Assembly (NCBI RefSeq): GCF_900021175.1
Contig: NZ_FCOP01000010.1
Location: forward strand, 62,001-126,000
From: Pseudenterobacter timonensis
GTDB taxonomy: Bacteria > Pseudomonadota > Gammaproteobacteria > Enterobacterales > Enterobacteriaceae
Length of the DNA: 64,000 nucleotides
Direction: 5' to 3'
Shown here: positions 28,786-37,455 of the stretch, in pieces
Position numbering within the stretch: the stretch's first letter is position 1
Layout of the letters: each line of letters starts with the position of its first letter
The notes under the pieces: model-generated
Databases searched by the model: none
Seen by the model: the letters and a program-made list of their open reading frames with translations, nothing else
What the model was told of the DNA's origin: nothing
Position numbers and translations under genes: made by a program

Positions 28786-29781
28786 TTATGCGCTTTGATG
28801 GTGTCGGGTGCGATATTTGTCGATCAGCACTGCAATGATGATCACCGCCCCTTTGATCACCAGTTGCCAGAAGTAGGAGACGCCCATTAGCGTCATGCCG
28901 TTATTAAGGGTGGCGATGATCAGCGCCCCCACCAGCGTGCCGGTGATCGTGCCGATCCCGCCGACAAAACTGGTGCCGCCGAGGATCACTGCGGCGATGG
29001 CGTCGAGCTCATAGCCCACCCCCAGGTTGCCGTTGGCGCTGTAGAGTCGCGAGGCGCTCATTACTCCGCCTAAGCCCGAGAGCAGGCCGCTCATACCGTA
29101 GACGAACAGTAATACCAGCCAGACTTTGATGCCGGTTAAGCGCGCCGCCTGCATATTGCCACCCACCGCGTAAATGTGGACGCCAAGCGTGGTGCGCCGC
29201 AGGATAAACCAGCAGATAACGATCACCGCCAGCGCAATCACCACCAGCCACGGAATGGGGCCGAGGTAGTTATTGCCGATCCACTCGAAGCCAATATCGG
29301 AGTTGATGACCGTCGTGCCGTCCGCCAGCAGGTAGGCGGCGCCGCGTAGCGCCGTATAAGTGCCGAGTGTCACGATAAAGGGCGGCAGACCGGCAAAGGC
29401 CACCAGCGCGCCGTTGAACAGCCCGAGCACCATACCGAGCATCAGCGCCGCCGGAATGGAGAGCATGGCGAACTCCGGCATCAGCGAGACCACCATCGCC
29501 GCCACCGCCGTGGTGCCAAGGATCGACCCTACCGAGAGGTCGATCCCGCCGGTTAAAATAATGAAGGTCATTCCCGCCGCCAGCACGATATTGATCGACG
29601 CCTGCCGGGTAATATTGAGCAGATTGTTTTCGGTAAAAAAGTTAGGCGCGATAAAGCCAAATACCGCCACAATCAGGATAAGAATCGGCAAAATACCGAC
29701 TGTTTGCATCAGATCGCTCATCAGCATTTTTTTGGCGGAGGCCGATTTTGCCGCCCGCTGCGGAGTGGTAGAAGTTGTCAT
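28786..29781 (-). CDS. Sugar ABC transporter permease (RbsC type)
   Basis: 331 residues with eight to ten membrane helices and the BPD_transp_2 signatures: [37 protein letters not shown] and the cytoplasmic coupling region [35 protein letters not shown]. It forms the homodimeric inner-membrane channel. Its start overlaps the ATPase stop by 4 nt; the binding-protein gene follows after 29 nt. Confidence 0.92.
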   Translation of the reverse strand: MTTSTTPQRAAKSASAKKMLMSDLMQTVGILPILILIVAVFGFIAPNFFTENNLLNITRQASINIVLAAGMTFIILTGGIDLSVGSILGTTAVAAMVVSLMPEFAMLSIPAALMLGMVLGLFNGALVAFAGLPPFIVTLGTYTALRGAAYLLADGTTVINSDIGFEWIGNNYLGPIPWLVVIALAVIVICWFILRRTTLGVHIYAVGGNMQAARLTGIKVWLVLLFVYGMSGLLSGLGGVMSASRLYSANGNLGVGYELDAIAAVILGGTSFVGGIGTITGTLVGALIIATLNNGMTLMGVSYFWQLVIKGAVIIIAVLIDKYRTRHHQSA

Positions 29782-31298
29782 GGGTGTACCGCCTGTTGGT
29801 GAGAGTCGTTCACGCCCGTTGCCAGCGTCATAATGTTCTCCTGGGTAATAGCCGATCCCTGTAGCTCGCCCGCGATGCTGCCTTCGCGCATGATGTAGAC
29901 ACGATCGCTCATCCCCACCACCTCCGGTAGCTCGCTGGAGATCATCAGGATCGCAACGCCCTGGCGCGCCATCTGGTTCATGATGCGGTAGATCTCGCTT
30001 TTGGCGCCGACGTCTACGCCGCGCGTGGGTTCATCCAGGATCAGGATGCGGGGGTTAATCGCTACCCAGCGGGAGATGAGCAATTTTTGCTGATTGCCGC
30101 CAGAAAGACCGCCCGCCCGCACCTGGGCGTGCGGCACGCGGATATTGAGCAATGCGATAGCATCATCAGAGATCGACTGCGCTTTTTTGCGGTTAAGCAT
30201 GCCGAAGCTCGCGTCGCGCTCCAGCGTCGCCATGGTGATGTTCTCCTGGGCGGCCAGTTCCAGAAACAGCCCCTGCTCCTTGCGGTTCTCGGTCAAAAAA
30301 CCGATGCCGTAGTCGATGGCGGCGCGCGGGGAGTGGATCACCACCGGCTCGCCATCGACTTCAATCATGCCACCGGTGGCCTTGCGCACGCCGAAAATGA
30401 GCTGCGCCAGCTCGGAACGGCCCGCGCCCACCAGGCCCGCCAGGCCGACGATTTCGCCGGAGCGGACCTGCAGGCTACAGGGCTGCACTTTTGCCCCGTC
30501 GGTAAGGTGATGAACGTTGAGGCGCGGGCCGCCGAGCGGGATATCGCGCTCTTTATTGAAGAGGTCGCTTAACGGGCGGCCCACCATCATGCGCACCAGC
30601 TCCGCGGCGTTGAGTCTGTCGCGGGTCAGGCTACCCACATATTGCCCGTCACGCAGCACGCTGACGCGATCGGAAAGTTCATACACCTCCGCCATGCGGT
30701 GGCTGATATAGATAATCGCCATCCCCTCATCGCGCAGGCGCAAAATCAGTTCAAACAGACGGTGGGTCTCCCGCGAGGAGAGGGCGGCGGTAGGTTCATC
30801 CATTACCAGAATACGGCTGTTGCGGTGCAGCGCGCGGGCAATCTCTACCTGCTGCTGCTCGGCGATGGTCAGCTTCATCACCCGATCGGTGGCGCTGAAC
30901 TGTGCGCCGAGGCGGTCAATGACTGCCTGCGCCTGCGCGGCCATCTCTTTGCGCTGCACCAGCCCGCCGCGCGACAGCTCGCTGCCGAGGAAAATATTCT
31001 CGGCGACGGTGAGGTTGGGCGCGAGCTGCATCTCCTGATAGATAAGCGTAATGCCTGCGGCGAGGGCATCTTTCGGCCCCTTGATGTGAAAAGGCTGGCC
31101 GTCGATCAGGATCTCGCCGCTGCTTGCCGTGTAGGCGCCTGCGAGGATCTTCATCAGCGTACTTTTTCCCGCGCCGTTCTCCCCCATCAGGGCGTGGATC
31201 TCACCGGGATATACCGTCAGATCCACCCCTTTAAGCGCGTGAAAATGGCCAAACGTTTTGGCGATGTTGCGCATCTCTAACACGGGCGTTCTGCTCAT
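29778..31298 (-). CDS. Sugar ABC transporter ATP-binding protein (RbsA/AlsA type, two ATPase domains)
   Basis: 506 residues from ATG 31298, preceded by AGGAGCGCC; 20 more codons upstream are open. Two nucleotide-binding domains in tandem, as in RbsA: domain 1 with Walker [11 protein letters not shown]-loop, signature region and Walker [13 protein letters not shown]; domain 2 with degenerate Walker [11 protein letters not shown], signature LSGGNQQK and Walker [17 protein letters not shown]. It powers uptake of the sugar for the cassette. It is the first gene of the leftward unit, divergent from the hybrid kinase. Confidence 0.93.
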   Translation of the reverse strand: MSRTPVLEMRNIAKTFGHFHALKGVDLTVYPGEIHALMGENGAGKSTLMKILAGAYTASSGEILIDGQPFHIKGPKDALAAGITLIYQEMQLAPNLTVAENIFLGSELSRGGLVQRKEMAAQAQAVIDRLGAQFSATDRVMKLTIAEQQQVEIARALHRNSRILVMDEPTAALSSRETHRLFELILRLRDEGMAIIYISHRMAEVYELSDRVSVLRDGQYVGSLTRDRLNAAELVRMMVGRPLSDLFNKERDIPLGGPRLNVHHLTDGAKVQPCSLQVRSGEIVGLAGLVGAGRSELAQLIFGVRKATGGMIEVDGEPVVIHSPRAAIDYGIGFLTENRKEQGLFLELAAQENITMATLERDASFGMLNRKKAQSISDDAIALLNIRVPHAQVRAGGLSGGNQQKLLISRWVAINPRILILDEPTRGVDVGAKSEIYRIMNQMARQGVAILMISSELPEVVGMSDRVYIMREGSIAGELQGSAITQENIMTLATGVNDSHQQAVHP

Positions 31299-31369
31299 GG
31301 TGGCGCTCCTCTGAAGGTCGATATACCGCACTTCACCACGCCCAAATAAACGCAACATGTCAGACGCTG

Positions 31370-31392
31370 TTCATATTTGTCATAGTTATGAA
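31370..31392. promoter_or_regulatory. Inverted repeat in the divergent transporter/kinase promoter region
   Basis: TTCATA and TATGAA, 11 nt apart, lie centrally in the 190-nt gap between the ABC ATPase and the sensor kinase. It is a candidate operator, possibly for the response regulator at 22994-23722, but the match is short. Confidence 0.3.
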
Positions 31393-31488
31393 TAGTTAAC
31401 ATGCGTCACAAATCGGCGACGTTTTTGCCGCTTTTTGCGGGAAACGGGGCAGGGTGGAAGCTATCGCCTCGTACAGGAGCTTTCGGAT

Positions 31489-33771
31489 ATGCCTTCACGC
31501 CGCATCCCTTTCTTTGCCAGCGCTCGCGGCCGCCTGTTGATCTTCAACCTGCTGGTGGTTGCCGTTACGCTGATGGTCAGCGGCGTGGCGGTGCTGGGCT
31601 TTCGCCACGCCAGCCAGATGCAGGAACAGGTGCAGCAGCAAACGCTGGATGACATGACCGGCAGCATGAATCTGGCGCGTGACACGGCCAACGTGGCGAC
31701 GGCGGCGGTGCGGCTCTCGCAGGTGGTGGGTGCGCTGGAGTATAAGAGCGAGGCGGAACGGTTGCGGCAGATGCAAGCGGCGCTACGCCAGTCGCTACAG
31801 CAGCTGGCCCTGGCGCCGCTGGCGCGGCAGGAGCCTGAACTGGTGGCGCGTATCATTCAGCGCAGCAATGAATTACAGCAGAGCGTGAATGGGATGCTGG
31901 AACGCGGCCAGCGCCGCCATCTGGAGCGCAACGCGCTGCTCAGTTCGCTCTATCAGAACCAGAGCTATCTGCGTCACCTGCAGGCGATACAGCGGCGGAC
32001 CGGGGATAGCGTACCGGACGCGCAGCGGCTTGCCGAGATGGATCGGCTGATTGTCGCCGCGATAGATACCCCCTCGCCGCGGGCAACTATCCTGCAGATG
32101 GGGATAATTGCAGGCCGTCTGCCATCCGCTGCCGTCCAGCCGACAATCAACGCCGTCCTGCAGGACTTCAACGCAGAGCTGCGTAAGCTGTCACCGCTGT
32201 CAGCCGCGCTGGCGCAGAGCGATCTCGCCATTAGCTGGTATATGTTTCACATCAAAGCGCTGGTGGCCATCTTAAACAGCGATATCAATCAGTACGTTGC
32301 GCAGGTGGCGCTGGCGTCGGCGCAGCGAACCGCGCAGAGCCACCAGGAGCTGCGGTCCGGCATCGTCTTTATCAGCGCTTTTGCCCTGCTGGCGCTGATC
32401 ATCACCGGTTTCGCCGGATGGTATATCTATCGCAACCTCGGTTCTAACCTGACGGCCATCGCCCGGGCTATGTCGCGCCTCGCCCACGGCGAACAGGATG
32501 TCTCTGTTCCGGCGCTTCAGCGGCGGGACGAGCTGGGGGATTTGGCGCGCGCCTTCAGCATCTTTGCCCGCAATACCGCGTCGCTGGCGCGCACCTCCCG
32601 GCTGCTTAAGGAAAAAACCACCCAGCTTGAAATTGATCGCACTGAACGTCAGGGGCTGGAAGAGGCGCTGCTGCACAGCCAGAAGCTGAAGGCGGTAGGG
32701 CAACTGACTGGCGGGTTAGCACACGATTTTAACAACCTGCTGGCGGTGGTCATTGGCAGCCTGGAGCTGGCGGACCCGCATTCGCCAGATGCGCCGCGCA
32801 TCAGCCGGGCGCTGAAGGCCGCGGAGCGCGGCGCGCTGCTAACCCAGCGCCTGCTCGCCTTCTCGCGTAAGCAGTCGCTCCATCCCCATGCGGTTGAGAT
32901 GATGCCCTTGCTGCAGAACCTCGGGGAGCTGATGCGCCATTCGCTTCCCGCCACCATCGCGCTGGAGATAGAGGCGCAGCAACCGGCCTGGCCCGCCTGG
33001 ATCGATGTCAGCCAGCTGGAGAATGCCATTATTAATCTGGTGATGAACGCCCGCGATGCCATGGAGGGGCAAAGCGGAGTAATTAAAATCCGCACATGGA
33101 ACCAGCGCGTTACCCGTAGCGACGGACGGAGGCAGGATATGGTGGCGCTGGAGGTGATCGATCGCGGTTGCGGGATGTCGCAGGCGGTGAAAGCTCAGGT
33201 TTTCGAGCCGTTTTTTACCACCAAGCAGACCGGTAGCGGCAGCGGGCTGGGGCTGTCGATGGTGTATGGCTTTGTTCGTCAATCCGGCGGGCGGGTGGAA
33301 ATAGAGAGCGCGCCAGGGCAGGGGACAACCGTGCGGCTGCAGCTACCACGCTCCACGCTGGCCGTCACAAGCCATAATGATGCCCCCGTGGCCACCGAAG
33401 CCTCGCAGGAGGATCAGCTGGTGCTGGTGCTGGAGGATGAAGCCGACGTGCGCCAGACCCTGTGCGAACAGCTGCACCTGCTGGGCTATATGACTCTGGA
33501 GGCGGAAACGGGCGAGCAGGCGCTACAGATGCTGGCGACAACGACGGAAGTGGAGCTGCTGATAAGCGATCTTATGCTGCCCGGCAGCTTAAGCGGAGCG
33601 GAAGTGGTTAACCAGGCGCGCACTCTCTGGCCCGCCTTGCCGGTGCTGCTGATCAGCGGTCAGGATTTGCGCCCGGCGCATAACCCGCAGCTGCCGGACG
33701 TTCAGTTACTGCGAAAACCGTTTACTCGCGCACAGCTGGCACAGGCGCTACGCAAAATCAGGCGAAATTGA
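31489..33771 (+). CDS. Hybrid sensor histidine kinase with C-terminal receiver domain
   Basis: 760 residues from ATG 31489 (ACAGGAGC 9 nt upstream; TTG 31435 is also open). Membrane helix 1 is about 16-38, a periplasmic helical sensor about 40-288, helix 2 about 290-313, then a HAMP linker (RAMSRLAHGEQDVSVPALQRRDELGDLARAF), the H-box GGLAHDFNNLLAVV with His412, the ATPase domain (NAIINLVMNARDAM, DRGCGMS, FEPFFTTKQTGSGSGLGLSMVYG) and a receiver domain with phospho-acceptor Asp694 (LLISDLMLPGS). There is no HPt domain. It is divergent from the sugar ABC genes and most likely senses that sugar, directly or through its binding protein, with the response regulator at 22994-23722 as partner (inference). 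Confidence 0.9.
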   Translation: MPSRRIPFFASARGRLLIFNLLVVAVTLMVSGVAVLGFRHASQMQEQVQQQTLDDMTGSMNLARDTANVATAAVRLSQVVGALEYKSEAERLRQMQAALRQSLQQLALAPLARQEPELVARIIQRSNELQQSVNGMLERGQRRHLERNALLSSLYQNQSYLRHLQAIQRRTGDSVPDAQRLAEMDRLIVAAIDTPSPRATILQMGIIAGRLPSAAVQPTINAVLQDFNAELRKLSPLSAALAQSDLAISWYMFHIKALVAILNSDINQYVAQVALASAQRTAQSHQELRSGIVFISAFALLALIITGFAGWYIYRNLGSNLTAIARAMSRLAHGEQDVSVPALQRRDELGDLARAFSIFARNTASLARTSRLLKEKTTQLEIDRTERQGLEEALLHSQKLKAVGQLTGGLAHDFNNLLAVVIGSLELADPHSPDAPRISRALKAAERGALLTQRLLAFSRKQSLHPHAVEMMPLLQNLGELMRHSLPATIALEIEAQQPAWPAWIDVSQLENAIINLVMNARDAMEGQSGVIKIRTWNQRVTRSDGRRQDMVALEVIDRGCGMSQAVKAQVFEPFFTTKQTGSGSGLGLSMVYGFVRQSGGRVEIESAPGQGTTVRLQLPRSTLAVTSHNDAPVATEASQEDQLVLVLEDEADVRQTLCEQLHLLGYMTLEAETGEQALQMLATTTEVELLISDLMLPGSLSGAEVVNQARTLWPALPVLLISGQDLRPAHNPQLPDVQLLRKPFTRAQLAQALRKIRRN

Positions 33772-33843
33772 GATTCCTCCACTACAGCGATTTTTAACGA
33801 TTGATTAACGTTAAGCCAGTTTATTGCTGCGCGAGACGCCAAG

Positions 33844-34170
33844 ATGAAACGTTACTCTACCGCCCTGTTTGCTGTGCTGGCCTTAACCGGCCCGGTCGCT
33901 CATGCGGATGTTATCGACGACGCCATCGGCAACATTCAACAGGCGATTAACGACGCCTACAACCCCAACAACAGTCGCGACAGCAGCGACGACCGGTATG
34001 ATGGTCGCTACGAAGAGAGCCGCCGCAGCGATGACGATCGGCGTAACTATGACGACAGGCGCAGGCAGATGGATGAGCGCCGCCGCCAGCTTGACGAGCG
34101 CCAGCGCCAGCTCGATGACGACAGGCGTCGTTTAGAGGACGACGAGCGCCGGCTGGAAGAGGATTATTAA
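33844..34170 (+). CDS. yjdP: Secreted arginine-rich coiled-coil protein YjdP
   Basis: 108 residues, like E. coli YjdP. Signal peptide 1-21 (FAVLALTGPVAHA, cleavage before DVIDD), then DAIGNIQQAINDAYNPNN and a highly charged helix built from a heptad-like DDRRRQLDERQRQLDD repeat (about 55-105) ending in EEDY. The function is unknown. In E. coli it sits between rpiB and phnP; here its 3' end meets the hcp gene, 2 nt apart. Confidence 0.92.
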   Translation: MKRYSTALFAVLALTGPVAHADVIDDAIGNIQQAINDAYNPNNSRDSSDDRYDGRYEESRRSDDDRRNYDDRRRQMDERRRQLDERQRQLDDDRRRLEDDERRLEEDY

Positions 34171-34172
34171 CG

Positions 34173-34652
34173 TTATGCCACAGCGCGATGGTTCCATTCA
34201 TCGGTATAGATAATGTTGCCATCGCAATGTTTCCAGGTGATTTTCTCATAGCGCATCAGCACGCTTTCGAGGTGGGTTCCCGTGGCCGCACCCGGGTAAA
34301 GATCGGGCGTAATGGAGACCAGCTTGACGTTCTCCAGGATAATATTGAAATACTCCGCCTCAAGCCCTGCTTCATTAATCGAATACATCTTTATTACGGC
34401 CGACCTGAGGGTGGTGTTGGTACTCAGCGCTTTGTATAAAAGTGGCGTGACCCTGTCGAACTCTTTCTGAAACATAATGGGTGCATGAATACGGGTGCCG
34501 GTTAGCTTCCCGGTATTAGCATCGGCAGGGATACTCACATTATGTGTGAAGGATTTAAGCTCAATGGCCCCGACTCTGCCAGAAACTAAAGACGCTCCCT
34601 TCATAGGGGAGTCATTTGCATCGGTGAGCCAAAGATAAGCGGGATTGGACAT
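34173..34652 (-). CDS. Hcp-family type VI secretion protein, orphan
   Basis: A 159-residue Hcp tube protein of the enterobacterial type: MSNPAYLWLTDANDSPMKGAS, GAIELKSFTHNVSIPADANTGKLTGTRIHAPIMFQKEFDRVTPLLYKAL, and the C-terminal LESVLMRYEKITWKHCDGNIIYTDEWN. Hcp hexamers stack into the type VI tube and chaperone effectors in their lumen. The start has AAGGAG 7 nt upstream. No other type VI structural gene (tssB, tssC, vgrG and so on) is in the window, so it is an orphan copy that would serve a system elsewhere. It lies 41 nt behind a small membrane protein and an unrecognised gene in the same direction. Confidence 0.93.
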   Translation of the reverse strand: MSNPAYLWLTDANDSPMKGASLVSGRVGAIELKSFTHNVSIPADANTGKLTGTRIHAPIMFQKEFDRVTPLLYKALSTNTTLRSAVIKMYSINEAGLEAEYFNIILENVKLVSITPDLYPGAATGTHLESVLMRYEKITWKHCDGNIIYTDEWNHRAVA

Positions 34653-34693
34653 GATAAACTCCTTGCAGAAAGTATTCAGATTTATAAAGATTA

Positions 34694-34876
34694 CTAATTG
34701 TATTTGTCATATTTATTGAACATCTTTGGGAAAAGCCAAATGAGGGCGAAAACGCATAATACGGTCAAAGGAAACCAATACTCAGGAAAAAGATAAAAAA
34801 GGATGCCTGCACAGCCAAGGATGCAAATCGGGAAGAGTATCTCTGAAATGAGTAGCGATAAAAGACTCTTAAACAT
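34694..34876 (-). CDS. Small two-helix membrane protein beside orphan hcp (candidate immunity protein)
   Basis: 60 residues with two hydrophobic helices (about 5-27, SLLSLLISEILFPICILGCAGIL, and 32-50, WFPLTVLCVFALIWLFP) and a short charged tail (KMFNKYDKYN). AAAAAGGATG lies 5-8 nt before ATG 34876, a strong ribosome site, so the frame is likely used. It overlaps the 3' end of the upstream 272-residue gene by 112 nt in another frame. No family was recognised. A tiny membrane protein between a putative cargo and hcp would suit immunity against a membrane-acting toxin, but this is inference. Confidence 0.6.
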   Translation of the reverse strand: MFKSLLSLLISEILFPICILGCAGILFYLFPEYWFPLTVLCVFALIWLFPKMFNKYDKYN

Positions 34877-35583
34877 GAAACATCCTTTTTTATTTCATAT
34901 ATTAACGCATTAGTATCAGTGAAAAAACCAGCATTCGTTTTGATTATGATTTCATTCAGTACCGGCTCAACGAAGTAATAGAGCATCTCCAGTTTTGCGT
35001 TATACAAAATCCAGTAATAGCGAGGATCGAGCGCTTTTAATCTTCGCGCGGCCATTGCCGCTTTTTGTTCAAGTCCGAAAAGCTGTAAAGCTGCCGTAAA
35101 AACTGGCGTTATGCCCGCAATTTTTTTGACTACCGCTCCTGACAGAAATTCTGAATGTGCAAGCAATAAAGAAATGGTTTCTGCAATCGCAAGTCGGGTT
35201 TCCTTTGCGACAGCTAAATTTGCCGCGAAATGAGTAACGCCTTTAGTTAGATTTCGTACCTGTCCATCAGAATTACCGTTATCAATATCCGCTAAAACCG
35301 TTTTAAAATAGAGATAAAGCATATGCTGGAGAACATCCCGGTGCTGAAAGACAGACGCTATAGAATAGAACATCCGGGTTTCTTCCCTCGCCAGTTCATG
35401 GCAGACCTCATGATATTGCGGAATCAGACAGGATGTGTACCAGCTTGCCCGCTCTATCCCCGCATAAATATCCGAAGCGACCCCTTTTGCCGTTTGTATG
35501 ACACCCCTGAAGCCGTTTTGTACAGACATTGCCAGATGCCTGTCGCTTTGTATTTTCATTCTTAAATAGTCAGACGCGTGCAT
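34765..35583 (-). CDS. Unrecognised 272-residue helical protein, candidate type VI cargo
   Basis: From ATG 35583 (AGGGAG 5 nt upstream; GTG 35589 also open). No signal peptide. The sequence is mostly helical with an amphipathic hydrophobic region (about 148-185, LLAHSEFLSGAVVKKIAGITPVFTAALQLFG) that could insert in membranes, then YYWILYNAKLEMLYYFVEPVLNEIII. No family or catalytic motif was recognised. The last 39 or so residues overlap the next gene; reading one base fewer at the TTTTTT run near 34925 would instead end the protein at 34902, leaving a normal gap. Codon use is AT-richer than the flanks, suggesting transfer. Linkage to hcp makes it a candidate effector. Confidence 0.6.
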   Translation of the reverse strand: MHASDYLRMKIQSDRHLAMSVQNGFRGVIQTAKGVASDIYAGIERASWYTSCLIPQYHEVCHELAREETRMFYSIASVFQHRDVLQHMLYLYFKTVLADIDNGNSDGQVRNLTKGVTHFAANLAVAKETRLAIAETISLLLAHSEFLSGAVVKKIAGITPVFTAALQLFGLEQKAAMAARRLKALDPRYYWILYNAKLEMLYYFVEPVLNEIIIKTNAGFFTDTNALIYEIKKDVSCLRVFYRYSFQRYSSRFASLAVQASFFIFFLSIGFL

Positions 35584-35712
35584 CACCACTCCCTGTAAAC
35601 CGTTCGCTGCGCAGCATCTTATTACGATTATTTTTCAGGTAGTGTGATGGGAAACGGCCAGACTTTTTTTTAAGAAATATGCCTGAAAACGTTTTTTATT
35701 TCGTCAGCACCT

Positions 35713-36471
35713 TTACTCCAGCGTCAATATCATCCCGTCGTACCCCGCTTCGAACCCTTCCGGCAGCGAGTTATCCATCATCCATACATCAAATTCGTGG
35801 CTGATATGGGTCAGAATCACCCGCGGGCAGCCAATGATTTCATTCAGCGCGATGACGGTATTCAGATCGCAGTGGTTGCGCGGTGTTTCCGGGCGCGGAG
35901 GATGGCTGCAGTCAATTACCATCGCCCGGGGGCGATTGTTGAGCAGGAATTTCGCCGTTTTATCCGGCAGCCCGGCGGTATCAGAGAGCCATGCCACGCG
36001 GCTGTGGGCGCTCTCCAGCAGGTAGCCGTAGGTCAGTTTCGAGTGGTTAAGCGGCAGCGGCGTGACCCGCAGCCCCTGCAGCTCAAAGGTGACAAACGGC
36101 TCGACCGTGTGGCTGAAATCGAGAATACCGGGGTGTTTAAACAGGTCGTCGCAGCCCGCTTCGTCCGGCGGGCCGTAAACCGGGATGGTCGCCCCCACGC
36201 CCCAGCGCAACGGAAACAGCCCCTGGACGTGATCCATATGGTAGTGGGTCAGCAAAAATTGCTGAAAACTTCCCGCAGGCCATTCATCCATCAGATGCGG
36301 TATGCCCGCATCAAGCAGCGTTACCGCCTCGTTGAATTTGACCGTCGCGCTGCAGGGGCGACGGCGATACTGCGCGTCAGCACGCGCCCGGCGGCACGCC
36401 GCGCAGTCGCAGCCAAAGACCGGCACCAGCTGTGCGCCACCGGTTCCCGTTAAGGTCAGGGTCAAACTCAT
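35713..36471 (-). CDS. phnP: Phosphoribosyl 1,2-cyclic phosphate phosphodiesterase PhnP
   Basis: 252 residues from ATG 36471 (GAGGTG upstream), the E. coli PhnP length. A metallo-beta-lactamase fold with the [10 protein letters not shown] metal motif, DTAG, and a structural zinc site from CDCAACRRA and further cysteine/histidine near the N-terminus. It opens 5-phosphoribosyl 1,2-cyclic phosphate, the product of the carbon-phosphorus lyase, to ribose 1,5-bisphosphate. It is the last gene of the phn operon, 8 nt after phnO. Confidence 0.97.
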   Translation of the reverse strand: MSLTLTLTGTGGAQLVPVFGCDCAACRRARADAQYRRRPCSATVKFNEAVTLLDAGIPHLMDEWPAGSFQQFLLTHYHMDHVQGLFPLRWGVGATIPVYGPPDEAGCDDLFKHPGILDFSHTVEPFVTFELQGLRVTPLPLNHSKLTYGYLLESAHSRVAWLSDTAGLPDKTAKFLLNNRPRAMVIDCSHPPRPETPRNHCDLNTVIALNEIIGCPRVILTHISHEFDVWMMDNSLPEGFEAGYDGMILTLE

Positions 36472-36479
36472 CAACACCT

Positions 36480-36914
36480 CTACAGCGGTTTGGTAAAGCG
36501 AAAGTGGCTCTGCGTATAACCTTCGCGCAGATAAAAACGGTGGGCGTCCACGCGCTTGACGCTGGTGGAGAGCTCGGTCATCTCCGCGCCCGCCTTGCGC
36601 GCCTCCTCTTCTGCCCAGGCCAGCAGCTGGCTACCCACCTTTTGGCCGCGCGCCTGCGGCAGCACCACCAGCTCCTGGATCTCGCCGATCCAGTTGGCAT
36701 GATGCAGATGGAACTGCATATGCAGGCCGATCATCCCCACCACGCTGTCGTCGAGCAGCGCCAGCTGATAGCGCATATTGTGATCCTGCAGATTGGCGGC
36801 AAACCCGGCGTGAAAGGCGGCGCGATCCAGCTCCGCCTGTTTCAGTTCACAGATCAGGCCGTAGACGATTTCGACATCTTCAGCGGCGGCGGGACGAAGT
36901 TTACAGGCAGGCAT
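36480..36914 (-). CDS. phnO: Aminoalkylphosphonate N-acetyltransferase PhnO
   Basis: A 144-residue GNAT acetyltransferase, collinear with E. coli PhnO. The acetyl-CoA site is [24 protein letters not shown] (Q/R-x-x-G-x-G/A type) and HRFYLREGY is the C-terminal strand block. It acetylates aminomethyl- and aminoethylphosphonates so that the lyase can process them. It overlaps the end of phnN by 14 nt. Confidence 0.96.
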   Translation of the reverse strand: MPACKLRPAAAEDVEIVYGLICELKQAELDRAAFHAGFAANLQDHNMRYQLALLDDSVVGMIGLHMQFHLHHANWIGEIQELVVLPQARGQKVGSQLLAWAEEEARKAGAEMTELSTSVKRVDAHRFYLREGYTQSHFRFTKPL

Positions 36915-37455
36915 GGTTGGGCTCCTTTTGGCGGATAAGCGCTAACAGATTCTCGACTGACTGTAGCAAACTTCCGTCATTATTGAGCAGATGACACTCC
37001 GCCGGGGTATAGCGGGCGGCGCGCGCCAGGCGTGCCTCTATCTCCTGGGAGCTTTCCCGCCCCCGGCTTTGCAGACGGGCGCGCAGCACCCCCGGGGACA
37101 CCTGAAGGCAGACCGGCAGCAGCGCCCGTTCATAGCGCGCCAGAGCCTGCGGGAGATGGGCGCGCGAGCCGTTGACCAGCACATCGAAGCCCGCATGCAG
37201 CCAGAGATCAATCTCAATGCCCACGCCGTAATAGAGGCCGTTAGCGTGCCAGCTCAGCGCCAGCAGGTTTTGCCCGGCGCGGGTAAAAAATTCCTGCTCG
37301 CTTAGCGCGATATGGTTCTCGCTGCCCGCGCTGGCGGGACGGGTAATGTAACGGTGCGCCACCAGCAGACGCGCAGGCTCCTGCTGGCGCAACGCGCTCA
37401 GCAGGCTATCTTTCCCGGAGCCGGATGGCCCCATCAGCCAGATCAGTTTTCCCAT
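36901..37455 (-). CDS. phnN: Ribose 1,5-bisphosphate phosphokinase PhnN
   Basis: A 184-residue guanylate-kinase-like P-loop kinase with Walker [13 protein letters not shown] at residue 7-18 and the typical RYITRPAS block. It phosphorylates ribose 1,5-bisphosphate to PRPP, returning the carbon skeleton of phosphonate breakdown to nucleotide synthesis. Its start overlaps the phnM stop by 1 nt. Confidence 0.96.
   Translation of the reverse strand: MGKLIWLMGPSGSGKDSLLSALRQQEPARLLVAHRYITRPASAGSENHIALSEQEFFTRAGQNLLALSWHANGLYYGVGIEIDLWLHAGFDVLVNGSRAHLPQALARYERALLPVCLQVSPGVLRARLQSRGRESSQEIEARLARAARYTPAECHLLNNDGSLLQSVENLLALIRQKEPNHACL

Noticed and set aside
34173-35583. A type VI secretion gene cluster
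   Set aside because: Only hcp is recognisable; no sheath, baseplate, membrane-complex or vgrG genes are in the window, so it is called an orphan islet only.
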